Positions 17,505-26,177 are shown, counted from the stretch's first letter. The stretch is DNA of 36,713 nucleotides from Clostridium sp. (GCA_031275405.1 JAISOV010000020.1:1-36713); one strand, 5' to 3'. The notes: a model not told the origin generated them from the sequence alone. Numbers and translations are program-made.

Positions 17505-17710
17505 GTCATTTGTAGAAACATCCCGAAATGCCGGCTCTTGTCTTTTGACTCCTAGCAAATGCTAGGTGGGCAACCGCAACCGAACTTTTGTCTTCCTCTG
17601 CATTCCTCTTTCGAGGGAAGGCTTGACAGCCGCTCGGCAATGTAGGAATCCCGTTAAAAGAAATGTAGGTTCAAAAATAACAAGAGGTATCGCACATTTC
17701 AGGTAACTTT

Positions 17711-17739
17711 ATTATAGCCAATCCGCAGAGATTTTACAA
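17711..17739 (-). promoter_or_regulatory. Candidate promoter of the SpoIID-domain gene
   Basis: On the - strand TTGTAA (17734-17739) and a consensus TATAAT (17711-17716) are separated by 17 bases. The -35 is weak (four of six). A sporulation sigma factor was not recognised. Confidence 0.5.
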
Positions 17740-17851
17740 CTATAAATTCTGGCAAAAACTAAGAAGTATTATGAAACATTGGAAATATTTCCTACTTCCG
17801 CTGCTTCCTCCACCCCGCAAACCGGAGCGGCAGTCCGCATATTTCCGCATA

Positions 17852-19549
17852 TTATAAAGCGTTCGCTTCGCTTACCACTTTCTTGAGTGCTTCCAGAGCT
17901 TCTTCCGGAAGCGCGTCATAGCCGCTCTTTGCGGATTTGAAGCCTTCTACGGCGTTCACGCGGTCCTGCATACGCGCCTTGAGCTGCTCCACGTAAGAAG
18001 CGTCCTCCAGATCCGGCACAAAGCCTTCCCACTCCATGATCTCGATGTCGGAGAAAGGCCCCCAAGGCTGGAACCGCGCCCTGCCCTCCACGATAGCTTC
18101 CAGCACGCCGAGCGTATCCGCCGGTTTTACTTTCTTGCCCATGAAATCGCCGGTATTGACAATGTAGCAGTCCACATTTTTCTCGCCGACCAGCTTCTTG
18201 AACTTCTCATAGTCGTTTGCCAAGGGGTACGTCCTGAACGGATTGGCATAAGGAACCACCACCAGCGCGTTCGGATCTACGCCGGGAGCCAGCCTTTCCG
18301 CGGAAGACCTTTTGGTGGCCAGGGTCGCGCCCATGACGGAAGCCAGAGCGGCTCCTTTGAGCTTCACGACCGGAGGAATGGTCGGGTCTTTCATGATCCA
18401 GAAAATGGCGTTTACCGGGGCGTTGATCTTATCCACGCGGTTCGGAGACCAGAGCTTGGACTTGATCGCGCGTCCGTTGCCGTTCCGGATGTCTTCCGTC
18501 ACGATCTGGATCCTGCCCTCCTCGTCCAGCGTCGCGGAACAGTTCTGCACGGTCAGCAGATACTGGTTGTCCGGGCAGCCGGTGGGGTAATCCTGCGTCT
18601 TGTCAAAATAAGTCGGCTCGATCGCGATCGAAGCGCAGGTATCGGAGTTGATGATGAACGCGTCGTCATGGAGAACTTTGATCTCATATTTTCCGCCGTG
18701 CTTCGCGTGGGTCAGGGTCGATTTCCCGGAACCGGACAGCCCGTAGACGGAAGCCACATATTTGGAGCCGTCGCCCAAAGTATATTCTTTCTGTCCGCCG
18801 TGGCAGGAAGCATAGCCGTTGCGGTTGGCAATCGCCCAGACCATGGTCAGCGTGCCTTTCTTATGCTCCCCGAAATACCTCATGCCCAGAATGCAGGCGC
18901 AGTTCTGATTGGTGTTAAAGTAGCACAGGCATTTCGGATCGCTCAGACAGCTTAGATCAACGCCCGGACGGTCGGAACCGCTCCACTGCGGATCAGAGAA
19001 AATATAGATGTCCGGCTCCTTGCCGTCGCCGACCGGCTTGGAATTTTTGTACATCTCGACATATTTATCAGACATGTACTGGAAATTCAGCATCCAGGAA
19101 TACAGGATGTTCTCTTCGCCTTCCGGGATCAGCAGATGGCACTTTACCATGAACTCCGGATCCAGGCCGGCGTATACCTCCACATGGTACATGGTCTTCC
19201 AGCGTGTTTCATAAATCGCGTCCATCGCTACTTTATCCAGAGCCTCACAGTTCACTCCCGGTTCCCCCGCGATACGGCGGGCGGCGGCGTAGCGTCCGGT
19301 GATCGCGCCGTCGTTAAACAGCAGGACTTTGGAATCCTGTTCCAGACCAAGTTCTTCCGCTTTATAGACAGGCATATCCGTGACTACGGTTCCGGTGGAA
19401 TTTTTGGCCAGCTCGTATGCCTGTTTCAAAGTCGTGACTTTGATGACATTGTTGCCGTAAAAAGCCGCTTCAATAATGGAACGGGTCTTGGCGAATCCGG
19501 GCTTGCCCGCGCCTATTTCAGAAATGGGGTAATAAGCTTTTGTTGACAT
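17852..19549 (-). CDS. pckA: Phosphoenolpyruvate carboxykinase (ATP)
   Basis: The enzyme interconverts oxaloacetate and phosphoenolpyruvate with ATP/ADP. In anaerobes it can run in the carboxylating, energy-saving direction. The 565-residue protein has the kinase P-loop GLSGSGKST (about 270-278) and the metal and substrate loop HDDAFIINSDT. The ATP-type domain arrangement is complete, ending in an alpha-helical tail. The sequence is divergent from the E. coli enzyme but keeps its core. ATG at 19549 follows GGAGGG nine bases upstream; the longer frame to 19582 lacks a ribosome site. Confidence 0.9.
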   Translation of the reverse strand: MSTKAYYPISEIGAGKPGFAKTRSIIEAAFYGNNVIKVTTLKQAYELAKNSTGTVVTDMPVYKAEELGLEQDSKVLLFNDGAITGRYAAARRIAGEPGVNCEALDKVAMDAIYETRWKTMYHVEVYAGLDPEFMVKCHLLIPEGEENILYSWMLNFQYMSDKYVEMYKNSKPVGDGKEPDIYIFSDPQWSGSDRPGVDLSCLSDPKCLCYFNTNQNCACILGMRYFGEHKKGTLTMVWAIANRNGYASCHGGQKEYTLGDGSKYVASVYGLSGSGKSTLTHAKHGGKYEIKVLHDDAFIINSDTCASIAIEPTYFDKTQDYPTGCPDNQYLLTVQNCSATLDEEGRIQIVTEDIRNGNGRAIKSKLWSPNRVDKINAPVNAIFWIMKDPTIPPVVKLKGAALASVMGATLATKRSSAERLAPGVDPNALVVVPYANPFRTYPLANDYEKFKKLVGEKNVDCYIVNTGDFMGKKVKPADTLGVLEAIVEGRARFQPWGPFSDIEIMEWEGFVPDLEDASYVEQLKARMQDRVNAVEGFKSAKSGYDALPEEALEALKKVVSEANAL

Positions 19550-19646
19550 GCAATATGTCCCTCCTTCAAAGAATATGCTCACCGCCGGAAAGCGGCGGCC
19601 TGTTGGTTGCTGGCAGACTCAGGAGCCGCTGCCACATGCTTTCTGT

Positions 19647-19675
19647 ATTATCTCAAATGCCCAGGCAAAAGTCAA
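19647..19675 (-). promoter_or_regulatory. Promoter of pckA
   Basis: On the - strand TTGACT (19670-19675) and GATAAT (19647-19652) are separated by 17 bases. It begins right after the stop of the M24 peptidase gene, so pckA has its own promoter. The leader of about 95 bases is GC-rich and could fold through GCAGCGGC and GCCGCCGC. Confidence 0.75.
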
Positions 19676-19692
19676 GAAAGGCGGAGAAAAAT

Positions 19693-21654
19693 TTATGGGG
19701 ATTTTACAATTTCCCGGAGCCAGGCGCGTTCTTCTTCCGTCAGGAACGGCGACAGCTTTTCATAGACCCGTCTCTGGTAGGCCGCAAGGAGCGCCTCCTG
19801 CGGCGCCGTCAGGTATCTTTCCTCGATGGCTTCCGGGTCGAGGGGAACATACGTCAGCGTGTCAAAGGACAGGAACTGTCCGTTCTCGTTCCGGACGTCC
19901 TTTTTCACCGCCAGGATGTTTTCGATCCGTATCCCATGGCTTCCCTCCACATAGACTCCCGGCTCGTCGGTGACGACCATCCCCTCTTCCAGAACGGCCT
20001 CCGGCTGATCCTTGGAAACGCGCCAGCGCAGGCTCTGCGGCCCCTCGTGTACGTTCAGGAGGTAGCCCACCCCGTGACCGGTGCCGCACTGGTAGTCCAG
20101 CCCCTCTTGCCAGAGCGGCTCTCTCGCCAGGATGTCCAGGTTCCGTCCGGTACAGCCGCGCGGCCATTTCCCGGCGGCAAGCTGCAGCAGCCCGGCGGCG
20201 GTCAGCGTATAATGTTTCTTTTCTTCCTCCGATACCGCCCCCAGTACGATGGTCCTGGTCACGTCGGTGGTGCCGCCCAGATACTGCCCGCCGGAATCCA
20301 CCAGCAACAGGCCCTCCGGCTTTAGGACGGCGGCGGTCTCCGGCACGGCTTCATAGTGCATCATGGCCGCGTTCTCTTTGTAGGCGGAAATCGTGGGGAA
20401 AGATAAGCCCAGGAAACCGGGGATCTGTCCGCGGAGCCGTTCCAGATAGTCCGCCGCCGAGCTTTCCGTGAGGACTTCGCCGCCATTTCCCGTTTTTTGC
20501 ATCTGCTTTTTGAGCCAGTAAATAAATTTCGTCACTGCCACGCTGTCTTGTAAGACGACGCGCTCCATATTGGCAAGTTCCGTCGGGTTCTTGACCGCTT
20601 TCAGGAACTCCGTGGGGTTCGGGCGCTCGATCAGCCTGTTTGGCCCCCGCCCGCCGCCCTCCCGTAACCGCCGGTACAGCAGATAGCTACAGTATCTGTC
20701 GTCCACCAGGATGTCCTGTCCGCCGGGCAGGGTCTGAAGAAAGGGGAGGATCTCCCCGTAGTCCTTCACGGTTACGGCATGTTTCCGGAAATAGCCTATG
20801 CCGCCTTCGTCCGGCGGCGCTTCCCCGAGGCAGTCCCCGCCTCCTCCGTCCAACGCCCGGTTCCGGAGAAAGAGGAAGGCTTCGTCCTGCGTGATATAGC
20901 CGTAAGAGAGCGCCACCGGGTTGTATGCCACGTCGCAGCCGCGGATGTTGAAGAGCCACATCAGGTCGTCCAGTTTGGTCAGGAAAAGGCTTTCCGCGCC
21001 TTCCTCCCGGCATTTTTTCCGCACATCCGCCAGTTTTTCTTCTACGCTTCTCCCGGCAAGCCGTTCGGGCAGGATGCTGACCTTCCCAGCCGGAAGCGGC
21101 GGCCTGTCCCGCCAGATCGTTTCCGCCAGATCCTGCTCACACGCCAGGGAGCCTCCCTTTCCTTTCCGGCGGGCCTCATATTCCAGACCGTCCTCCTGTT
21201 TCAGGCATTCTTTCTGCTGCCGGCCGTCCCGGCCATATAGGCATTCCTCATAACGTCTCCCCTCCCGGGCGGAAATGACACGGCCGTCCAAGCCAAGGGT
21301 CTGCCCTTGCCTCATCTCCTGTTTCAGGAATGCTTCTATTTCCGGTACGCCGTCCTCCCCCATGCGGAACAGGGTGATACCTGTTCCCGCAAGCTGGCGC
21401 CCCGCCTGGATAAAATAGCGCCCGTCCGTCCATAGCCCGGCGCCCTCCCGCCATACCAGCAGGCTGCCGCTAGAGCCGTCAAAGCCGGAGAAAAACTCCC
21501 TTACCTTGAAATAATCGCCGACATATTCGGAGCCGTGGAAGTCGGCGGCGGGAACCAGATAGAAATCAATCCCCCGGCTTTTCATCGCTTCCCTTAGGCT
21601 TCTTAGCCGCGCCTGTATCTTCCGGTTCCGCGTTCCGCCATCTGTTTTGGCCAT
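19693..21654 (-). CDS. M24-family Xaa-Pro aminopeptidase (aminopeptidase P)
   Basis: Aminopeptidase P removes an N-terminal residue followed by proline, using two metal ions. The protein has two creatinase-like N-terminal domains and a C-terminal pita-bread peptidase domain. The metal ligands are recognisable: VDSGGQYLGGTTDVTRT (two Asp), GTGHGVG (His), DEPGVY (Glu) and IRIEN (Glu). It is 653 residues against about 595 for the bacterial relatives. Part of the excess is a charged linker around 140-170 rich in K, E and R. ATG at 21654 has GGAGGAGG six bases upstream. It follows the radical SAM gene by 48 bases. Confidence 0.92.
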   Translation of the reverse strand: MAKTDGGTRNRKIQARLRSLREAMKSRGIDFYLVPAADFHGSEYVGDYFKVREFFSGFDGSSGSLLVWREGAGLWTDGRYFIQAGRQLAGTGITLFRMGEDGVPEIEAFLKQEMRQGQTLGLDGRVISAREGRRYEECLYGRDGRQQKECLKQEDGLEYEARRKGKGGSLACEQDLAETIWRDRPPLPAGKVSILPERLAGRSVEEKLADVRKKCREEGAESLFLTKLDDLMWLFNIRGCDVAYNPVALSYGYITQDEAFLFLRNRALDGGGGDCLGEAPPDEGGIGYFRKHAVTVKDYGEILPFLQTLPGGQDILVDDRYCSYLLYRRLREGGGRGPNRLIERPNPTEFLKAVKNPTELANMERVVLQDSVAVTKFIYWLKKQMQKTGNGGEVLTESSAADYLERLRGQIPGFLGLSFPTISAYKENAAMMHYEAVPETAAVLKPEGLLLVDSGGQYLGGTTDVTRTIVLGAVSEEEKKHYTLTAAGLLQLAAGKWPRGCTGRNLDILAREPLWQEGLDYQCGTGHGVGYLLNVHEGPQSLRWRVSKDQPEAVLEEGMVVTDEPGVYVEGSHGIRIENILAVKKDVRNENGQFLSFDTLTYVPLDPEAIEERYLTAPQEALLAAYQRRVYEKLSPFLTEEERAWLREIVKSP

Positions 21655-21702
21655 CTGTTTCCTCCTCCATCCGTTCCCTATGGTTTCCCTGCATCGTCCG
21701 TC

Positions 21703-22569
21703 TCAGTCAAAGAGCGACAGCTGCCGCTCCTTTTGCTCGAACCTGCGCAGATAGGCAAACACCTCATCGGGCCTGTACATCATGCCGTGCCTGCGGCAGA
21801 CATCACGGAAAATCTCGCGCAGCCGCGCATGGCCGGGGCTTAGGCACTCATACGCATTGCCGAACGCGCAAAGATACCGCTCTTTCATGCCGGGGAAACG
21901 CTCATCCAGGTTCCGGTAAAAATACTCGCGGCTGCCCTCGCGCAGGGTGACGCCCATGGAAAAACAGAGGATTCCCTTCACCTTTGCTCGAACGCAGCCA
22001 TCTAAAATTCCGCGCAGATTTTCTTCGGTATCGTTTAGAAACGGTAAAATCGGACACAGCCACACCACGGTGGGAATGCCCGCGTCGCGGAATGTTTCCA
22101 GCGCGGCAAGGCGCTGGGCGGTGGCGGAGACACGCGGTTCCACTATGCGGCACAGATTCTCGTCGAAAGTCGTCAGCGTCATCTGTACCACGCATTTGCT
22201 CTTTTCATGGATGTTTTTGAGCAGATCCAGATCCCGCAGGATCCGGACGGATTTCGTCTGAACCGCCAGCCCAAAGCCGTGCCGCCCGATGATTTCGAGA
22301 CATTGCCGCGTCAGGCGCAGTTCCTCTTCCAGAGGGATGTACGGGTCGCACATCGCGCCTGTGCCGATCATGCAGGGGCCGCGCTTTCTCAAAAGCTGCG
22401 CTTCCAAGACCGCGGCGGCGTTCGCCTTTACCTCAATATCCTCAAAGTCGTGCTTCATCTGGTAACAGGCCGAGCGGGCATCGCAATAAATGCAGCCGTG
22501 GGTACAGCCTCGATACAGGTTCATCCCGTTTTTCGGGGATAGGATCGTTTTATATTCCGCAAAATGCAC
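21703..22569 (-). CDS. SPL-family radical SAM protein
   Basis: The 288-residue protein carries the radical SAM cluster motif RGCTHGCIYC (C-x3-C-x2-C) near residue 20. This is followed by CDARSACY and conserved segments seen in spore photoproduct lyase-like and Rv2578c-like proteins (PYIPLEEELRLTRQCLEI; QTKSVRILRDLDLL; TTFDENLCRIVEP). True SplB repairs spore DNA photoproducts; this shorter relative has no proven substrate. The start is GTG at 22569 with GAGGGAAG just upstream; no ATG fits. It is the first gene of a two-gene unit with the M24 peptidase. Confidence 0.85.
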   Translation of the reverse strand: MHFAEYKTILSPKNGMNLYRGCTHGCIYCDARSACYQMKHDFEDIEVKANAAAVLEAQLLRKRGPCMIGTGAMCDPYIPLEEELRLTRQCLEIIGRHGFGLAVQTKSVRILRDLDLLKNIHEKSKCVVQMTLTTFDENLCRIVEPRVSATAQRLAALETFRDAGIPTVVWLCPILPFLNDTEENLRGILDGCVRAKVKGILCFSMGVTLREGSREYFYRNLDERFPGMKERYLCAFGNAYECLSPGHARLREIFRDVCRRHGMMYRPDEVFAYLRRFEQKERQLSLFD

Positions 22570-22586
22570 CGCTTCCCTCTTCTCGT

Positions 22587-22615
22587 CCGATCAGTCTGCA
22601 ACCCGCTTTGATCGG
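22587..22615 (-). promoter_or_regulatory. Inverted repeat at the predicted transcript start of the SPL gene
   Basis: CCGATCA (22587-22593) and TGATCGG (22609-22615) form a perfect 7-bp inverted repeat. The predicted transcript start from the adjacent promoter is about 22616. It could be an operator or a 5'-terminal hairpin that stabilises the mRNA. The GTG start lies just beyond. Confidence 0.5.
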
Positions 22616-22622
22616 CTCCTAT

Positions 22623-22651
22623 AGTATACTTCCTTCCTCCCGGTTTGTAAA
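22623..22651 (-). promoter_or_regulatory. Promoter of the SPL-M24 unit
   Basis: On the - strand TTTACA (22646-22651) and TATACT (22623-22628) are separated by exactly 17 bases. A 7-bp inverted repeat lies directly at the expected transcript start. Confidence 0.78.
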
Positions 22652-22730
22652 GCGTTCCTTCGCGGTCAGGAAACAGCCCCCTATGCCCGCCGCTCAGCTC
22701 TTTGTATGCCGGAAGCGGGGCAGGAACCGA

Positions 22731-23655
22731 CTAGAAAATGTCCTCCATGTGACTGTAATCTGGGTTCGCATATTGCCTCATTCAGCTTCAATATATCTCT
22801 TGGATTTGTCGGCCTGCTCTGCGCTGATTTTCCCGCGCTCCAAATGCTTGTTGATTGTCCCCCTGCGGCGGTTATATATCAGCTTAATGGGGTAGTCGGC
22901 GGCGTATTCCTTGGCAAGCCGATTGGAGCGGGCGGCATATGTCTCGCAGGAGCGCCCTTTCGGGTCATTCGGCGCGTAGCCCGAACAGTATTTGCGGCGG
23001 TGGGCGTTGGCTTGCAGGAAATAACGCTTGCAAACGCCGCACCTAAGCGGGTAATGCCCTGCGTGCAGCCCCTCGAAAAAGTCGGCAAGCAGAAAATCGC
23101 CGAATCGTTCAAAGGTCATTCGCCGACCAATCTCAAAGACATTACGCTTTTTAGTTTTCGGCACGGGGATATATTCGGTCTGCACCCGCATGACACGCTC
23201 AAAAGCGGTGAACCCGCCGGGGCGATACCGCTCTATGCAGTCCAGCGCCATTGACATCAAATTACTCTCGGTGCGCTTTGTCGGCGCTTCCAATACCGCC
23301 ACAAACATCCGACCGATTTCGCGGGCGTTGTCCATACCCTGTCCCAATTCATCGTAAAATTTCACCGTGCGGACAAACTCCCGCAAACGGTTTTCTTCTG
23401 TGCGAAAGCGGTCAATGTCACTCTGTTGCGGCAGGGCGTGATTTTCCCAGCCGCTGTCGTGTTCGTAGTTGAACAGCAACCGCTCTCGCAGGTAGGCGAT
23501 AATCGCCGCCACATTTTCTTCCCCGAAAATGCGTTTGCAACGCTCTCGCTCCGCCTGCAAATCCAGAAAGCAAAACGGCTTTACCCGTGCGATATTTTGC
23601 AGAAAATACTGCACGTCTGCGTACAGCTTTGATAAGGTAGAATAAATTGCGCAAA
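22731..23655 (-). pseudogene. DUF6076-like protein, cut by IS256 and frameshifted at its end
   Basis: The main frame (22778 to the IS edge near 23655) encodes a basic protein ending in a zinc-finger-like block. That block reads CGVCKRYFLQANAHRRKYC, then a further Cys in GRSCETYAAR, with ...IYNRRRG downstream. This resembles the DUF6076 family of Firmicute mobile elements, whose function is unknown. The 5' end is missing, because the frame runs straight into the IS end with no start codon of its own. At the 3' end the frame stops at 22778, but the next frame continues as RQYANPDYSHMEDIF with a stop at 22731. That tail looks like the natural C-terminus after a one-base loss. Confidence 0.6.
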
Positions 23656-23707
23656 TTGCCAAAGGGATAAAAAGAGACAAGGTTTGCAGCTCTCTGATAG
23701 AATGAAG
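23647..23707 (+). repeat. Left end of the IS256 element
   Basis: This contains TTGCGCAAA (23647-23655) and a subterminal inverted repeat starting GTTTGCAGCTCTCTGAT (23682 to 23707), the mirror of the right end. About 26 extra bases separate the two motifs here compared with only one at the right end. Confidence 0.65.
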
Positions 23708-23742
23708 TTACCACACACCATTCTGAAAGGAGACAGCAAACC

Positions 23743-24933
23743 ATGTCCGAGAAAATTGTACAGCTTAACGAGGAAGTAATCAAGGGCCAAATCAGAGAAT
23801 TGGTCCGTGGCAGTGTAGAAGAAACGCTCAACGGTCTACTGGAGGCCGAGGCGGAGAACCTGACACAAGCGGCGCGTTACGAGCGCAGCGAGGAGCGCCA
23901 AGGGTATCGCAGCGGTCATTACAGCCGGAACCTCACCACCACCTCCGGCGATGTTACCCTCAATGTGCCCCGTCTCCAGGGAATCAGCTTTGAAACTGCC
24001 GTCATCGAGCGCTATCGCCGCCGGGAGAGTAGCGTAGAAGAAGCGCTGATCGAGATGTACCTCGCCGGCGTGTCGGTGCGCCGGGTAGAGGACATCACAG
24101 AAGCCCTCTGGGGCAGCAAGGTATCCCCCTCCACCATCAGCGAACTGAATAAGAAAGCCTACGTTCACATCGAGGATTGGCGCAACCGGCCGTTGCAGGG
24201 AGGGAAATATCCCTATGTCTATGTAGATGGCATCTACCTGCGCCGCAACTGGGGCGGAGAGTATCAGAATGTGGCTGTCCTGGTGGCAATTGCAGTCCAT
24301 GAGGACGGCTACCGTGAGGTTTTGGGCGCCGCCGAGGGCATGAAAGAGGACAAGGCCAGCTGGGTCAGCTTCTTTCAGTGGCTGAAAGGCCGGGGTCTGG
24401 ACGGTGTGAAGCTCATTGTGGGCGACAAGTGCCCGGGGATGCTGGAGGCCAGCTACGAAGTATTTCCGCAAGCAAAGTACCAGCGCTGTATTGTCCGCTT
24501 CTACCGCAATGTGTTCTCTGTTGTGCCGAAGTCTAAGGTGAAACTAGTCGCCAAGATGCTCAAGGCTATCCATGCCCAGGAGAGCAAAAAGGCTGCCAGA
24601 GAGAAGGCGAAAGCGATGGTGGCCGAGCTTCAGGCAATGAAGCTGAAGGAGGCTGCCAAGAAGATTGAGGACGGCGTCGAAGAGACACTGACCTATGCGG
24701 ATTTCCCCTCAGAGCATTGGACTCGCATCCGTACCAACAACATTATTGAGCGGCTGAACCGAGAGATACGCAGGCGCACCCGGGTGGTTGGCTGCTTTCC
24801 CGATGGCAATTCGGCGCTCATGCTGGTCTGCGCCCGACTTCGCCATGTGGCCGGCACCCAGTGGGACAACAAGAAGTATATGAACATGAAGCATTTGGAG
24901 GCGACTGTCGAAGACGCTTCCTTTGCCGGCTGA
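23743..24933 (+). CDS. IS256-family (Mutator-type) transposase
   Basis: The 396-residue DDE transposase has the family layout: ERSEERQGYRSGHYSR near the N-terminus and the VSVRRVEDI helix block. The catalytic residues are in place: D162 in YVYVDGIYLRR, D228 in LIVGDKCPGM and E336 in TNNIIERLNREIRRR. One key residue looks wrong. The conserved C-x2-H after the second Asp reads CIVR (Cys249, Arg252), a change that a single CAC to CGC substitution would give. The enzyme may therefore be inactive. GAAAGGAG precedes the ATG at a good distance. Its composition sits between the GC-rich core and the AT-rich island. Confidence 0.93.
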   Translation: MSEKIVQLNEEVIKGQIRELVRGSVEETLNGLLEAEAENLTQAARYERSEERQGYRSGHYSRNLTTTSGDVTLNVPRLQGISFETAVIERYRRRESSVEEALIEMYLAGVSVRRVEDITEALWGSKVSPSTISELNKKAYVHIEDWRNRPLQGGKYPYVYVDGIYLRRNWGGEYQNVAVLVAIAVHEDGYREVLGAAEGMKEDKASWVSFFQWLKGRGLDGVKLIVGDKCPGMLEASYEVFPQAKYQRCIVRFYRNVFSVVPKSKVKLVAKMLKAIHAQESKKAAREKAKAMVAELQAMKLKEAAKKIEDGVEETLTYADFPSEHWTRIRTNNIIERLNREIRRRTRVVGCFPDGNSALMLVCARLRHVAGTQWDNKKYMNMKHLEATVEDASFAG

Positions 24934-24971
24934 CTTCATCCTTTCAGAGACTGCAAACTAATTTGCGCAAA
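24934..24971 (+). repeat. Right end of the IS256 element
   Basis: The inverted partner of the left end: CTTCATCCTTTCAGAGA through GCAAAC (24934-24958), then TTGCGCAAA (24963-24971). An 8-bp tandem ACGGTACC (24979-24986 and 24987-24994) follows directly at the outer edge. Confidence 0.65.
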
Positions 24972-24988
24972 ATACTTGACGGTACCAC

Positions 24989-25063
24989 GGTACCTATGAA
25001 TTGATGGTGTATTACGACATTTTTCTTTATATGAAAATTGAGCGGAAAGCAGTATCCGCTTAA
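24989..25063 (+). pseudogene. Orphan coding tail at the IS right flank
   Basis: A frame open into the IS edge reads YELMVYYDIFLYMKIERKA and ends VSA-stop at 25063. It looks like the C-terminus of a real protein: a balanced mix of residues, the opposite strand from the flanking remnants, and a codon bias typical of AT-rich element genes. The rest of the gene is absent to the left of the IS. I do not recognise the family. It could be chance. Confidence 0.3.
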
Positions 25064-25231
25064 TTTCTTATATTGTGTTTTAATTTTTATATTTGATTGA
25101 ATGATTTTTCCGACACCGTGCACCGTATTAAATCCACAAAAAAACGCAACCTTTATGTAGAACAATGTAAAGATTTTATTTCTAATCATATTCATAGTAA
25201 GTTTTTCATCCATTTTTTCATAAAAGCTTCT

Positions 25232-25915
25232 TTATCTATACGACAAAGATGATAGCGCTTCTTCGACATAATAAGCTGCGGCGTCAGATAAGCTGATATG
25301 AAATTGTTGCAATATTCTGTACCCCCTTATAATTCTTGATACATTTTCCAGCCTTTTAGTTAATGTATTTGGCGGGGTTGTAACACCTTCGTTATTTAGT
25401 ATTTTAACTATCTTCTGTTTTGTATACTTCAATACACCTCTCATATGGAAAATTTTCTTCACGACTGGTGCTGCTACTTCATCCACTTCCAAATTATTCT
25501 TTACCGTTTTGCTCATCTGATACTCAAATGGCGCACTAAAAGTGTAATATTCTCCCTGCTCTTGTACAGTGCGGATACCCGCATTTATCTTAATTGAACA
25601 CTCCTCACTATAAAAAACATAAGCAAGGTTTTGAAAGGACACATCCACGTTAGGCGTTCTACCATCATAGTCATTAATGGATATAAATCTTATCTGAAGA
25701 AATGGAAATATTTTAGCAATAACATCCCCCATAATAATATGATCTCTTGCCATACGGGAAAATTTTTTTATAACTGCCATGCCAATTTTTCTACACCTAA
25801 TATCCTGCAAAAGTCTCTGCATTCCCGCTCGTTCCAGCTTCTTTCCACTATAGCCATATACGCATACTCTACGATTATACTTGCGCCTATCTTCTGAGGA
25901 TAAAACTTTTTGTCT
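25232..25915 (-). pseudogene. Large serine recombinase remnant (catalytic N-terminus missing)
   Basis: The frame contains YGYSGKKLERAGMQRLLQD, KKFSRMARDHIIMGDVIAKIF and PFLQIRFISIND, which are the second half of a resolvase catalytic domain. It then has PFEYQMSKTVKNNLEVDE, the start of the recombinase domain. These match ICE-type large serine recombinases. The catalytic serine segment near the usual start is absent, the frame has no proper start, and the zinc-ribbon and coiled-coil half is missing. GGGAGGG and an ATG at 25919 sit upstream but one frame off. It is a decayed integrase of an older element. Confidence 0.75.
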
Positions 25916-26177
25916 TCATGCGCTTACCCTCCCTTCACAAAGGGCATTTCACTTTAGATAAAATATTTTTATTTTGTATAATTCCCCTGCTACTCATTTG
26001 TATTTTTTCTTCAATCAATATTTTCTATTTCTATTTAAAATAATATTTAGAAAGTTATTATTGATACACACTCAATACAAATTGATAACTTAACCATTTA
26101 ATTCCGCGTGATTTTATCTAAAATCTAATATAATTCGTTCTATTTTTCATCCTATTACCTTTAACAATAAAGAATGT
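25916..26177. other. AT-rich gap between recombinase remnant and the carbohydrate operon
   Basis: No gene or RNA is recognised. The stretch is strongly AT-rich. It carries one copy of a 16-mer ACCATTTAATTCCGCG (26093-26108) that recurs with one mismatch at 26192-26207 inside the operon terminator. Confidence 0.5.

Larger units (their letters stand above)
17389..17851 (-). other. Gap between pckA and the SpoIID-domain gene
   Basis: This 463-base gap holds no recognisable gene. It contains a candidate promoter (17711-17739), a large composite hairpin (17460-17504) and a small stem CCTAGC/GCTAGG (17551-17556/17561-17566). The promoter-to-gene distance of about 315 bases leaves a long structured leader. 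Confidence 0.5.
23631..24986 (+). mobile_element. IS256-family insertion sequence
   Basis: A single transposase gene is flanked by related ends. Read inward, both ends carry TTGCGCAAATT at the same place. The left outer tip GATAAGGTAG and right outer tip GGTACCGTCA match only partly. The chosen limits give an element of about 1.36 kb, in the family range. A tighter alternative (23656-24962, about 1.3 kb) would treat the 9-mer TTGCGCAAA on both sides as the target duplication. The 9-mer contains a palindrome, so sequence alone does not decide. No other flanking duplication is seen. Confidence 0.8.

Noticed and set aside
24944..25213. 89-codon - strand frame beside the IS
   Set aside because: It runs through the IS end and low-complexity AT-rich sequence and resembles no protein; only the short + strand tail seemed worth listing.
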